Shown here: one piece after another, positions 11,506 through 23,163 of the stretch
Position numbering within the stretch: the stretch's first letter is position 1
Layout of the letters: every line of letters starts with the position of its first letter
Assembly: GCF_000005505.3 (NCBI RefSeq)
Contig: NC_016131.3
Coordinates: 56,343,355-56,407,354 of the forward strand
Direction: 5' to 3'
From: Brachypodium distachyon
Taxonomy: Eukaryota; Streptophyta; Magnoliopsida; Poales; Poaceae
DNA: 64,000 bases
Program-made: the position numbers and the translations under genes
The notes under the pieces: model-generated
Seen by the model: only the letters and a program-made list of their open reading frames with translations
Database searches by the model: none
Told to the model about the DNA's origin: nothing

Positions 11506-11811
11506 CATGTTTTCAGATGTTTCTATATTTCCTTTTTCTTTTTTCTACACATTCTTCTTTTTGTTTCCATTGATTCCAGATTCACAGCTCTGTTTGTTAG
11601 GTTGTAATAATTTCTGAGATAAGACTTAGATTCCTATGTTTTCTGTGATGCTTGTGATAGTTTCTGAGAAGTGAACTCAGCGTAATCCATTTTTTGATAG
11701 ATACTCAGAAAAACATGGATGTAACTCAGAATCCTATTTTATGCATTTAAAATCAGCATCCTTTATATCGTTGTGTCTACTGGTTGTATGATATGAAGTG
11801 TATATGTGTTG

Positions 11812-11915
11812 AACTGCACATATGGTGTCAAAATCAAGCCTGGAGTGCACATATGGTGTCAAAATCAACCATGCAGTGGATACATATATGCTGTCTGAAA
11901 CCAACCATGAAGTGC
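11812..11915 (+). repeat. Short tandem repeat, about 35 bp, three diverging units
   Basis: Units begin GCACATATGGTGTCAAAATC at about 11816 and 11850. A third, more diverged unit follows (ATACATATATGCTGTCTGAA). Confidence 0.65.
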
Positions 11916-12228
11916 ATAACAGCTGTGAGCAGCTAGTGGATATATCCAGGGGCACAAAATTGTATCACTTGCATTTGCATATATTTCATAACTGTAACTT
12001 GCATACATACACTTACATTTCTTCGCAAACAGGATGAATTTTCTGGAACAAAATGAGATACACCACTCATTGCTAGTATTAGAACTCGTACAAGCATTTG
12101 GTTGGGTCATCTCTGCCATCTCAGAATTCCTACTGTCATCTCTACATTTCCTACTAACTATTACAAGAACATTAACTCATACAAGCCGACACACATGTCA
12201 TCTCCATCTACGGTCCCAGTAGACCGGC

Positions 12229-12314
12229 GATGCAGCTCTTTGGGGTAGAAGCTGGAGGAAGACACCGCCGGCAATGCAGCTCTTTGGAGAAGAAGCTGGA
12301 GGAAGACACCACTA
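12229..12314 (+). repeat. Two-copy 43-bp tandem repeat
   Basis: ATGCAGCTCTTTGG...GAAGCTGGAGGAAGACACC occurs twice, back to back, with few differences. Confidence 0.75.
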
Positions 12315-12799
12315 GTGATTCAGCAAACATGGGTCAACAAGGCTCTCTGCATATTACATTACAAATCAACATTTAGCTTCGAGAATCTTGTTGTGCATCC
12401 AGAGTTGTAATGAAATTAAAAAAATTAAATCATAAAGAAACACCCTTAGGGTCATGCTATAACATGTACACATATGTAAAGAAAACCTATTTGCCTAGAA
12501 TAGGAGAAGAGTAAACTACATTGCAGATAAATAGGGGCATTGCTGAGAAATGACTTAACCAACTACGGAGTATATACCATGCCATCATTTGTTCCAGCCA
12601 AAATTGTATGCAGAAGAGTTGTAACTCAACCACCTGTTTTTCTCTTCTGTTTCATTAAAGGAAACCGTGTGTCTGTTAATACAACTTAAATATCGAGCAA
12701 CAAACCCAGAAACAAAAGCGCCGAGCTAGTCTCGACCACTTTTGCTCTATAAAACTAGGCAGCAGCAACAACTACTACCCTCCACACACTCAACACCTG

Positions 12800-13335
12800 A
12801 CACCAGTTTGGGAATTCAGGACGAAGTTGATGATGATCTCAGGCATAGAAACCTCCGCAGACTCTGAAGCCTCAAGATGTCAGCGGAAGAGTAACTGGCC
12901 CCCACTCTTTTTTGTGCTCGACTGAAAACTTCAACCATGTCTTGCCATAGCCGCCACAAAAAACATTGCAGAAGTTCCTTGGATGTGTTTCTCTGCAAAC
13001 CAGCCCAAGAAACAATAGAACAAGTGACAAACAAAACAGTTGCTGGATCATTTGGCCAAAACTATGGAAACAAGCATTGTTCCTAGTTTTCCAGATAATC
13101 CAAAAAACAGCTGCAACTCCAACCAACACCAGATTTCCTTCTTGCTTGCTACAAAACAGTAAGCCATTCATGGAAACAACTCCTGAACTGAGCAAACAGT
13201 GAGAAGAAAACCAAAGCTACATTACACTAAGGGCTAAACATAATGAGCTATCGAACAAGAGAATTAAAGATTAATACTCTCCTTCCTTGAGGCAAAAAGG
13301 ACAGTGAACATCGCCGTCCCACACCCCCTGGATGG
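12800..13335 (-). mobile_element. LINE 3' fragment inside the younger CACTA
   Basis: The minus strand encodes the C-terminal end typical of plant non-LTR reverse transcriptase ORFs: GDVHCPFC (about 13300) for the zf-RVT cysteines, then FWIIWKTRNN (about 13100). Stops break the frame. Only the tail is present, so this is a truncated copy carried within the CACTA element. Confidence 0.6.
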
Positions 13336-15240
13336 AGGTCAGCACAACGCAGGTTAAAAAACTACCACTACTCACTAAGCACAAGAAAATCCTAATTTTT
13401 TAATGGCAGTTTGACAATCCACATGCATAAACATTTGAAGGAAATGAACGTTGAGATATTCTCAGTGCCCTGTACAAAGAGCCAACTGAAAAACTATCTC
13501 TAGCGTCCAAATCCTAAAATAGCTGATCCATCCTGTCAGAAAAATACATTAAACCACACAATCGCTTCAAACTCTCATTGCTGAAGAGATTCTCTAAACA
13601 GAGTTCTCCTACAATGAAAAAACCATCCAGCAGCTAAGACTCCAGCACAATCTAACTCAGATTCCAATAGACAAAGATATCATCTGCATATTTGCAAAAT
13701 GACATAGCCTAAAGAAAACTGAAGAAAGATCAAACCTCATCACTTCGGACAAACAACAACTAAACTAAGAACAAATACGGACCTAGATCCTATTTGGTGA
13801 GCTACCATTAGGTGAGGATCGATACAAATACGGACCTAGAAATTGTAGGATGAAGTTTTGCATTGGGAGTTTGGGACATCTTCGACGGCGGTGATCCGGG
13901 GCAGGGCTGTGACGGCAGCTGGCCGGGGACGGTCGCTGGACGGGGCGACGGCGGCGCGCCGGGGCTTCGACGGCGGCGTGCGAGGCGGGGGCCTTGGGGG
14001 CCGGAGCAGTGGGGCGTTGGAGGGTGGACTAGATCGGGACGGCCGGACGAGATCGGGAGGGCAGGACGGGAGGTAGATCGGGAGAGAGAGGAGGGTGCTG
14101 GGACGGTCGGATGAGGAAACTTCAATCTTTTTCTTTTTTTGGAGATGTAGGAAACTCGAATGATCTGATGACAGGAAAAGCTACTTTATGAATAACCATT
14201 GCAAAAGCATATGACATTTTCTGGACCTAAGGTCAAAAGAGCTAGATAAAATCTAAATATAATACCAAGTAATTATCACCGTAAGACATTTTCACTTTTT
14301 GTGGATTTTTTTTTTCTACTTTTGAATGGCTAAAATACCAAATTGTGGCCTGTTCGATTAGAAGTAAAAGCACTGTACAAGGGGGACCAACGAGATCCCC
14401 GGGTGATTGGGTGGGGGGGGGCAAGCAAAAGAAAAAACCCTCCTGGGTCCGGCGAGCACGTCCTAACCCTACCCTGGTAGTCCTCCCAGATCAAATAGGC
14501 CACGTGAAGCATGGACGAGGCTCGAATGATCCTCCTATTGCACTCCTCCCAAATCCTCCACCAAGTGTAGATGAGATAGACGCTCAAGTTTCTTTTCTCT
14601 CGCTCAGGGAGATCACGAATGGCCCCATCCCAAAGCTCATTGATGGAGTCGCACGCCGGAATTTAACAAACAAAATCAAATCATGAATTTTAGCAGAACT
14701 TCTAACAATTTCTACTAGTAGCTACACTATTAAAATCGATGGACCAGTTGTACTGACTCGACAAAATATATCATTGAAGAGAGACTATCTAGTATTAATT
14801 CGGTTAACCAACGACGATAAGCGATTTAATCACTTAGCCACCGATATTTGAATCGGTTGATTCGGTTTCTGGTTTTTACGCCCGCCCCTACTTGTCCCCT
14901 AGTTGTGCAAGATGACGGTTGTGAACTCAAATTTGTTCATTCTTAATCATGCTATCTGATGTGTCTGTACTGATGTAATATAAGACAGTCAAATTTATAT
15001 AGCATACATGCGCAATTTTATTACCGAGTTTGGTTAAGGACTCGTTATGTTAGTCATATCTTATTATTTATGTAACAACTAGACTAACTAAAAAAACTAT
15101 ATAATATTCTGAAGTCATTTCCTATTTGTTGAAATTAAATGTAATTTTTGAAAGAATTTTCTCTCCGTCCAAAACTTATTCCCTCCACTTTTCTCAAAAA
15201 ATTTCGGTGTCCACCCGAAATACCACTTTCCCTCCGCTGA
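13336..15240. other. Spacer with a GC-rich island
   Basis: Mostly AT-rich DNA. A GC-rich island at about 13855-14115 has open frames on both strands but no recognisable domain. It may be a captured gene fragment or old promoter DNA. The rest (14116-15240) holds nothing I can name. Confidence 0.4.
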
Positions 15241-16947
15241 AAAATTAGTTTTCCCTCCATTAATCCCGAACCCAACGCGCGAGCACCTCCTGATTAAACC
15301 ACCACGAGTCACCACCTCCTCCCCCATTTTTTCTGCTCGTCTCCAGGATTTTCTCCAGCGACCAGATCGGAGGAGGCGGCCTCCGATCCACCAGCCACCC
15401 CAGTCCGCTACAACGGGGCCGCCCGCCTCCACTGCCGGATCGGAGCCGCCCCGCCACATCTACCCGAAGGGCGCCGCCCCCGCCGCGCTCGCCTGAACGC
15501 CGCCGCCTCACCCGCGAGAACGCCTCCGGCCGCCTACCCTTCAACCACAGCGCGACTCGGTTTCTGCCTTTTCTTCCCTTCTCCTCCCCTCTGTCTTCTG
15601 CTTGTGTCCTTTTTTTTTTGCGAAGACTACTGCTTGTCTCCCTGTACCATATGCAACCGCAATGAGATGTTAGATGGATCTATGTGGATTTGGGATATAG
15701 ATTGGGGTTTTCTCTTTCTCTGGGCTGTGTGATTCATGTACGCATATGCCTTTCAATGAAGAAAAAAATCTGGAGTTGTAACGAGCCCGATCCATGAACT
15801 CTAGAATTTCCTCTTCTTTTTTTAATTTAGCAAAACTCTCGAATTTCATATGTATCCCTTCTCGGGTTTTCTGTCTTGTTTCTTGCTCTGAATAGCATCA
15901 AGTATCTTAACATTCATTCTGGTATACTCGCAATTACACTTGCTTATGTACTCAAGACCATGACGTGCTGCTGGATATTGGGAAAGAAACCAGACCACCA
16001 CAAAAAACTGTCTTTGAAAGGGTTGACCTGTTTGGTTGACATATTAATAGGAATGAGTTCACTTTTATTATAGTTTATCCTCGTACTTGAGACTTGCTCA
16101 AATCATGAATTGAAGTGTGCTATTCTCTTGTGTGTGTTTTCTGGCCAGATTATACTTATATGTAATCAATGGGCTGGCTGTCTAATTGGTATGGAGCATG
16201 TTTTATTCTCGTGTACATATAAAGTGCTCAAATCACTGCAGCACCATGTGGGTTAATGCTGATCTAAAATTGTATGTAGGGCTGCTAATAGTGCTGTTCT
16301 CCAATAGATATATATCCTTCACTGTGTGTTATGTTTATTTTTTTCTATGATGTTTTTTCTAATAAGCTATGAAGATAAAATAGCCTCATTAGTATCCTGT
16401 ATATAACTTAGGTACTTATGATCAGCTCATATATTTGAAATAATAATCCTTGAAAGTACTGTTTACAGTTCGTTCTTTCTGCTACTGCCAAGCAAGGAGC
16501 TGATCTTAAAGGATTGGAGGAGGAGGTGCTGTTTTGTGTTCCTTCTACATTTCAGTAAATTTGTTCACAGTTTACATAGATAATGGTATTTTCTATACAT
16601 GTACTGAATGCTCAAATGGTTTAATCAATTATTATATGGTTTATGCCATCCAACATCTTTGCATCACAATTAATCTTAGTAGTGTTTCTGTTGATTTTTA
16701 TTTCTGATACTACCAACAAACGAAAGTTTAATTTGAATGACTACATAATCTGACCATGTGATAATATCATTTTGAGATCATTTGTTGTACGCCGCTTGCT
16801 TCAGGTTTAATTACATGCAATTTCACCTGTGAGCATGCATCCACAAGCAAGCTAGTATTATATATTCTTATGTTAAGTGCTTTTTTGATTTTTACCTTCA
16901 TGTATTCACATATTGGTTCCTAATGATTCATTATATACGTTTTGTAG
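15241..16947 (+). other. GC-rich leader and 5' intron region of the Transposase_24-like gene
   Basis: A 300-bp GC-rich block (15241-15560) followed by T-rich sequence looks like a first non-coding exon and a long 5' intron. The acceptor is TTTTGTAG at 16947, just upstream of the start codon at 16959. There is no coding support. Confidence 0.4.
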
Positions 16948-16958
16948 GTAACATAATC

Positions 16959-19740
16959 ATGCCACCAGAATATAACAGGAAGAGGTTGACAACAGTTTCG
17001 AGAAACAGGACTGAAGCGCCACCGCCTCTTGCGAACATAAATGAGATAACTAGACTACTAGTATACGGACCCAGCGGTGATGACCAAGAGATGAGCAAGG
17101 GTGAGGATTATAGCAGTGGCTGGGAATATGAGTCAAGGGATGAAGAAGAGGCTAATTATGATGAGGTTTCTGGGGTAGCAAAGGAGCAGGAGCTAATTAA
17201 TGTACATATGTCCAATGCAAAGGTAGCATATGAACTAAACATTCTTTGTTTACCATGTTCCTGCTTCATCTTGTTCTGACAAAGTATTTTCATTCACTCC
17301 CTTGTTTTTTCCCAACTTGTTTACACTAGGGAAATCAAGCTTCTACAATGCCACAAGGGAGAAAGCAAGCCCGATCCAAACCCAGTGTACCTACTACCAC
17401 AAGAACAACAAGATCATCGAGATCCAGACCTAACCAGACAGAACCTACCCAACCTAATGACAGCCATACATTAGCTCACCAAACTTCCAATTATAGCAAC
17501 TCACCCCAGGCCAACACAGAGACACAACCTTCTGAAGACACGATAGACACCTTAGGCCATATTGATAACAGAGTTACACTTCATGGCCAAGGTATATGGA
17601 ACATCACTTCTTAACAATGTCTACTTTAATTCTGAACTTCTAATTTCTCTGCTACTTTGATGTAGATGCATTAGTAGGCTCCGCTGGTCCAACTAATTCA
17701 GAATCAAGGAGAGGTAAACGTAGTGCAACCATAGGGCATGGACTGCAGGAGTATGTAAAAAGAAATGGAGGGAGGAAGATGAAGATTGATTTTTCGGAGG
17801 GCAGAGCGAGACCTGCAGACTCTAACCAAGCATCCAAGCTTAGTTCTGAGTGTGGTATTCACACTCGCAACAAGATGCATGTTGCTACGCACTGGAAAGA
17901 TTACAAGGAACCAGTCCTAGCTCATATTATTCCAAATGCTATTAAATCTGTTGCGGTAAGACATCTTCGTTCATTCTATTCATAACTCTGCTCATATTAT
18001 TCCCAATGCTATTAAATCTGTTGCGGTAAGACATCTTCCTTCATTCTATTAAATCTGTTGCACTATCTCCTTTGATGTGTTCAATCATTCATTATATTCA
18101 GAAAAAGTTTGAAATGGACACAAAAGATGAGGTTGCCAAAGATGTATGCACAAAAATATTCCAGAGTGCTGTTCGACAACAACGCTACAGGTTGAAGAGG
18201 GATTGTTTCAAGGGTCGTACTGTTGAGGAAGCGTTATCCAAGAGGCCACGCCACGTGACTCAAGAAAATTGGGAAGATCTTGTCAACAAATGGTCAGATG
18301 AAAGAAATCAGGTTTGTAGCAAAATATGCCAAAACAACATCTATAATAAATCTGAAGTTGCACTCTGTGACTTGTGAATTTGTTTTTACATTTGCTAGCA
18401 ACATATATAGTAAATAGTAAATTGGTAGTATCTTCAACTTAATTCTTTTTTTGTTGTTTTCTGTTTACAAGTGTGTTGCTGCATGATTGTCTTCACTAAA
18501 GAGAGAAAAAGATTACTAGTGACATAATTTACATTACTCAATGAACATGTTTCCTGTTTTTATGAATATTCGCTCGTAATGATAATACTAATATTTGTTG
18601 CTTGGTATAGGAAATTTCTGCAAAGAACAAGCAGAACCGAGAAGCTGTAAAACATCAACCAAAGACAGGCTCGAGGTGTTACATTGCCCATTTCCATCAA
18701 CTAGTATGAACTCCAACTAATTCCTTCTAATCCAACGTATATTGCAACTTGTGTTCATACATAGAGTACTAATTATATAAATTAATCCATACATCTTGTA
18801 GAAAAAAGACAAGTACAACAACGAGGACCCTAGTCCAATTGACTTCTTCAAAGATACACATATTGACAAAAAGACTGGTCGCATGAGCGAGGAAGCACAA
18901 ATAGCTTATGTGAGATTTTTTTCCTCTATTCCCGCTGACATTAATTACTTTTGGTGTTGTTATTTCCTTATCCATAAACCCAGATAAAATATATGAGAAC
19001 CTTGTTATATTATTGTGGGATTAAGAGGCTTTTTGCAATGTTGTTGTGTTACTGCTGCTGCCCGCCGCCGCTGCTGCTACATGTTGCTGCTGCTGGCTGG
19101 CTGGCTGCTGCTCACTGTAGCGGCTGGACGTTGCTGCTACTGGCCGCTGTTGCTGCTGTTGCAGGCTGTTTGTTGCTGCCATCGCTGTGCTGTTTTTTTG
19201 CTTTATGTAATTTATGTTGTTCCTGCCTCCTTTAATCTATTTCTCTCGTACATGCTCCTGTAAGCTTAGTTCACATGTCAACTCTCTTACTTGACCATGG
19301 ATGTTTTTCTTGTACAGACTGCTATGGAAAATAAGAGGAGGGAAGCACAATCAGAAGGTGGGCACCTAGTGTCTGATGCACAGATTGTGGCTGAAGTTCT
19401 AAAGGAGCACACCGCCTCAAGCACCTTCCTTTCAAGCATGGGACTGCAATCAAGACCAGGGAGTTCTAAGCCCTCTGCTTCCGCACTGCGCATCCAAGAG
19501 TTAGAAGAAAGAGTTCAGCAACAAGATATGGAAGCAAGAGAGGCAAATGAGATGTACCAGCAAGAGTTAAACAAGAAAGTCGAAGCACAAGAGTATGCAC
19601 TTCAAGAGATGCAAAGGAAACAACAAGAAGATCTGGAAGCTGTGAAGAAGAGCCAGCAAGAAAGAGAAGAAGTTTGGGCAAAGAAGCAGGCAGAAACAGA
19701 CGCCCTTCTTAGTTTTCTTTTACGAAAACATGGTGCATGA
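16959..19740 (+). CDS. Transposase_24-like protein of the younger CACTA
   Basis: This is the second gene of the younger element, a candidate for the accessory DNA-binding role held by TNPA in En/Spm. Exons by my model are 16959-17222, 17330-17591, 17666-17955, 18102-18311, 18611-18703, 18802-18909 and 19318-19740, giving 549 aa without stops. The N-terminal part is acidic and polar. The middle has the Plant transposase (Ptta/En/Spm) features RYRLKRDCFKG, RPRHVTQENWEDLVNKWSDE, KNKQNREAVKHQPKTGS and EDPSPIDFFKDTH. The C-terminal 80 residues are a Glu/Gln/Lys-rich coiled coil (ELEERVQQQDMEAREANEMY), probably for oligomerisation. The start is the first ATG after a clean acceptor. A 70-bp duplication copies the end of exon 3 and its donor into intron 3. 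Confidence 0.85.
17919..18060 (+). repeat. 70-bp tandem duplication covering an exon end and its splice donor
   Basis: CTCATATTATTCC...GTTGCGGTAAGACATCTTC occurs twice, offset by 70 bases. The first copy ends exon 3 (donor at 17956) and the second places an identical donor at 18026. Using the second donor would run into an in-frame TAA after 11 codons. Confidence 0.85.
19045..19180 (+). repeat. CTG/CCG-rich low-complexity tract in intron 6
   Basis: Imperfect CTG, GCC and GCTG trinucleotide runs. The Leu/Cys/Ala-rich open frames here are artefacts of this composition. Confidence 0.75.
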
Positions 19741-20129
19741 AGGCCATCATTATATTGTGGTTCTTTAATTTGGAGTAGTGGTGTGTTTTTGATACTTTAG
19801 TATGGAATCGTAGAGACAATAATTTCATGGTCTTTAGTTATGTCAATGTTTACATTCCATCGTAATGTCATTTGTCATTCTTATCAATTTACAATGTGAT
19901 ATCTGTCAGTTAACTGTATGTTATTTTTATGTCAGTTCACAGTAGTAAATTTTATGTATTACAATTAAATTTAAATCCTCAATTTCATGTAAAGTAATTT
20001 CATCTCAATATTATTGAAAAAAAAGAAAAAAATTCTGAATAATGGAATTGGTAAAAATATAAATAAATCGGATTAAAAATTATCCATAAATTAATTCGGG
20101 AAATAAAATATTGTTTTTAGAAAAGAATC
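19741..20129. other. 3' flank of the Transposase_24-like gene
   Basis: AT-rich probable 3' UTR and spacer. No other feature seen. Confidence 0.5.
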
Positions 20130-20498
20130 ACCGCATGACGACACGTTCATGTGTGACGTTAATCTGTGATGTTTGTAAAAGGGCCCGGAGCTAACGTGGC
20201 AGAAGTCAGTGACGTTCTAGCGTCATGAAAAATAGTGTTCTGTGACAAATTGGTAGGTAATTTGTGACATAACTAGGCGTCATTGAATAGGCTCATCGAT
20301 GACGTTTTAAGGAGCGTAACAGAAAATCATGTATTCAATGACGGGGCCTGAACTTCGCGTCACTAGGATGAATCCGTGACGGTGATTCAGTGACGATGCC
20401 GGTGACGCTCCGTAAACGTCATTGTGGGTTTTTCTGTGACGTTTTCAACTATTCAGTGACGTTTAAATTTCGTCACATGAAGTCTAATCTGTTGTAGT
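20130..20498. repeat. Right subterminal repeats of the younger CACTA
   Basis: Many GTGACG / CGTCAC copies in both orientations (for example GTGTGACGTT, CAGTGACGTT, CGTCACTAGG), mirroring the left end. Confidence 0.8.
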
Positions 20499-20499
20499 G

Positions 20500-23146
20500 G
20501 GTTGAGGTTTCGAAGTTCTTCGATGTGCATGTCGATGAACGGCTCGACCTCTGGCGTGAGTTGCAGCACCATTGTGTGTGCTCTTATAAAGTCGTCCATT
20601 CTTTGGCGGGCATGCACATCAAGATCCTTCCGGCCAAGCCCACCTTCACCTTCTAGCTTCCCCTTATGTCGTGATTCAAGGACCCCTATGGGTTTGCAGT
20701 CCGCCAACCAATCAGTGCTGAACTCAACGCACTCTTCTACATGATAGCCTTCCATGATGCTTCCTTCGGGATGCCCTCTGTTACGAACATATCGCTTCAG
20801 CACCCCGTTGTATCGTTCGGGCCTAAACATGTTGTGCAGGAACGATGGCCCTAACAACAAGATCTCATCGGCGACGTGGACCATCAGATGGACCATAATG
20901 TCGAAGAACGTTGGGGGAAAGAACATCTCACATTCACACAATATATGTATCATTGCATCCCTCAGTTGCAGGCAATGGTCCACCGTGATGGACTTCTGGC
21001 CGATCGTGTCGAAGAAGTCAGAGAGCTTCATGACCGTCTCTCTTACCCATGGCTCCATGCAACCTCTTATTGCAACCGGAAGTAGCTGCATGAGAATCAC
21101 GTGGCAGTCATGAGATTTCATGCCAACCAGCTTGTGGCTCTTCATGCCAACGAGTTTCTTGATGCTGGATGAGTAGTTCGATGGAACTTTGATGCCATGG
21201 AGACACTCGCACATTCTATGCAGCTCGGCTTTGCTCAGACTGTAACACGCAGGTTTGCATCGCGTATATATTGTGCGTTCACCATCCTTGTTTTCCTGCG
21301 GCGCCTCTTCCTCCATCGGCCACAGCTTCTCCCTTATCCCCATCCACCGGAGGTCCTTCCGTGCCTTTGGTCCATCTTGACTTGTCCGCGTGGTGCATCA
21401 TCAAGCCCAACAGGCTGTCGCACACATTCTTCTCGACATGCATGACGTCTATGGTGTGATGGCTCTGTAAGAACCTCCAGTAAGGCAGGTCCCAGAACAC
21501 GGACCTCCTCTTGTACGTAAGGCCGCCATCTGGACCAGCAGCCGGCTGTGCTTTCCGGCCACGACTTCGAGGTCCCTGACAATTTCGTATACTTCGTGTC
21601 CAGTCAGTTCCCTCGATTTGTGCCGCCTCTCTGCCCTGCCATTGAAGTTTTTCTTATCATCCCTCCACGGGTCCTTCATCTCCAGCCACTTACGGTGTCC
21701 CATGTACACAATCTTTTTTGATTCTGGCAGGAACAACCCTTCTGTCTCGTCCCAGCACTTTGTGCACGCTTTGTACCCATGTGTTGACTGGCACAGTGAG
21801 TTCCCGTTCGCCCGGTAGTCATGCACACATGTCAGGAGAGCTACTCGAAGGGTGAACTCCTCCTTATGAGCGTCCCAAACCTTTCGACCCTTCTCCCAAA
21901 GCTCCTTGAGCTCATCCTTCAGCAGCTCCAGATACCCGTTCAGATCAACTCCAGGCTGCTTAGGGCCCTATATGAGCATTGATAGGTGGATTTACTTCCT
22001 CTTCATGACAAGCCACGGGAGGAGGTTGTATATGAACAGGATCACCGGCCATGTGCTGTGTTTGCTGCTCAAGTTTCCGAACGGATTGATCCCGTCCGCA
22101 CTCATCCCGAACCTGATGTTCCTGGGCTCTGCACCGAACTCAGGGAATTCATCTTCCAGAGTCCTCCATTGAGCCGCATCTGCGGGGTGTCTGAGGACTC
22201 CATCATCGTTGCGGAACACGCCCTCAGGATCGATATCCGCCTGAGTCGCGTCGTGGTAGATGAACCACCTGGCCTCCTTCTCATTCTGGAACCAACACTC
22301 CAACCTGGTACCACACGGGAGATACCAGACCGTCTTTGCCGCCGCACCACGCTTCAATTCTTCCTCCTCGCCGCCGTCAGGATTGGGGTTTTTCTTCCTG
22401 TATCGGGATGTTTTGCATACTGGACAGCTGTGCATGTCTTTGTAGTCGCCCTTACATATGATGCAGTCCAGCGGACAAGCATGGTATCTGATGACCTCTA
22501 ACCCGAGGGGCCATGTAACTTTCTTCGCCTCGTACGTGCTCTTAGGCAACTTGTTGCCCGGAGGAAGTACCGTACGTAGGTAACTCAGAATCTCCGTGAA
22601 TCCTGAGTCCACCATGTTGTATTTGGCCTTTATACGCAAAAGCTCGAGCGTTACTTTTAGCACATTGTTATCCACGCCGGCATTTTCATAGAACGGTGTC
22701 TCGGCATCCTCCCTCAGCTTCTTGAACTTACGGGACACCCTCTCATCCTCGGGGTTATCCAACTGATTCTGCAGATGCTGATCGTCCAGCATTTCAACCA
22801 TCCTACCGGTTGGAATGTCCTGTACTGGATCCTCGCCACGGTATGCTTCTTCACCAGGCTGGTTGTCAGACTCCATGTTTTCCATCTCAATGCCGTCATC
22901 GACTTCAATGCCATCCTCCCCTTGAGAAGTCCACCTTGAATAACCAGACACAAATCCCCGCATGATCAAGTGCATCTCGACATCCTCTGGCTCGTACAGC
23001 TTGCTGTTCCGACATCTCACACAGGGACAACACATCTTATCTCCCCCTTTTCTATGCATATCTTCCACGCCGGCATCGACAAAAGTCTTCAGCCGCTCTA
23101 TCCACTCAACATGTAACCTGTCCTCGTACATCCAAGCATGGCCCAT
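20500..23146 (-). pseudogene. TNP2-type transposase, 5' part, older CACTA (broken and interrupted)
   Basis: The start at 23146 follows a TTGTAG acceptor and begins MGHAWMYEDR, like the transposase-associated domain, with CPCVRC zinc-like cysteines. The TNP2 core (GMSADGINPFGNLSSKHSTW, TIDVMHVEKNVCDSLLGLMM) and the DUF4218-like region (FPPTFFDIMVHLMVHVADE) are recognisable. Defects seen are in-frame stops at 21994-21992 (TAA) and 21970-21968 (TAG), frameshifts near 21555 and 21380, and a tandem KLVGMKSH duplication near 21113-21154. The 13.9-kb younger CACTA interrupts it at 20499/20500, and the 3' part resumes at 6623. The stops and shifts are outside the insertion, so this gene need not have been killed by it. 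Confidence 0.88.
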
Positions 23147-23163
23147 CGAGCTACAACACAATT

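Larger units (their letters stand above)
11506..12790. other. Spacer between the two genes of the younger CACTA
   Basis: Low-complexity AT-rich DNA without a supportable gene. It contains two short tandem repeats, listed separately. The first 100-200 bp is probably the TNP2 3' UTR. Confidence 0.5.
6624..20499 (+). mobile_element. Complete younger CACTA (En/Spm) transposon, likely coding-competent
   Basis: The left end is CACTACAAGAGAACTC (from 6624). The right end read inward is CACTACAACAGATTAG (from 20499). The flanks are GGT at 6621-6623 and GGT at 20500-20502, a perfect 3-bp target duplication as expected for CACTA elements. Both ends carry subterminal repeats of a TGTGACG/CGTCAC motif, unlike the AGTGGCGG repeats of the host element, so the two belong to different families. 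Length is 13,876 bp. It carries two plus-strand genes with no internal stops in my splice models: TNP2 (7975-11505) and a Transposase_24-like gene (16959-19740). It sits inside the TNP2 gene of the older element. Confidence 0.95.

Noticed and set aside
13808..14125. Pro/Arg/Ser-rich minus-strand frame of 105 aa
   Set aside because: GC-rich island with open frames on several strands. No domain, no splice context and no conserved motif that I can see.
15115..15544. Gly/Arg-rich minus-strand frames
   Set aside because: More likely the GC-rich leader of the plus-strand Transposase_24-like gene.
18993..19263. Leu/Cys/Ala-rich frames of about 80 aa resembling membrane proteins
   Set aside because: They are produced by CTG/GCC low-complexity sequence within intron 6 of the Transposase_24-like gene.
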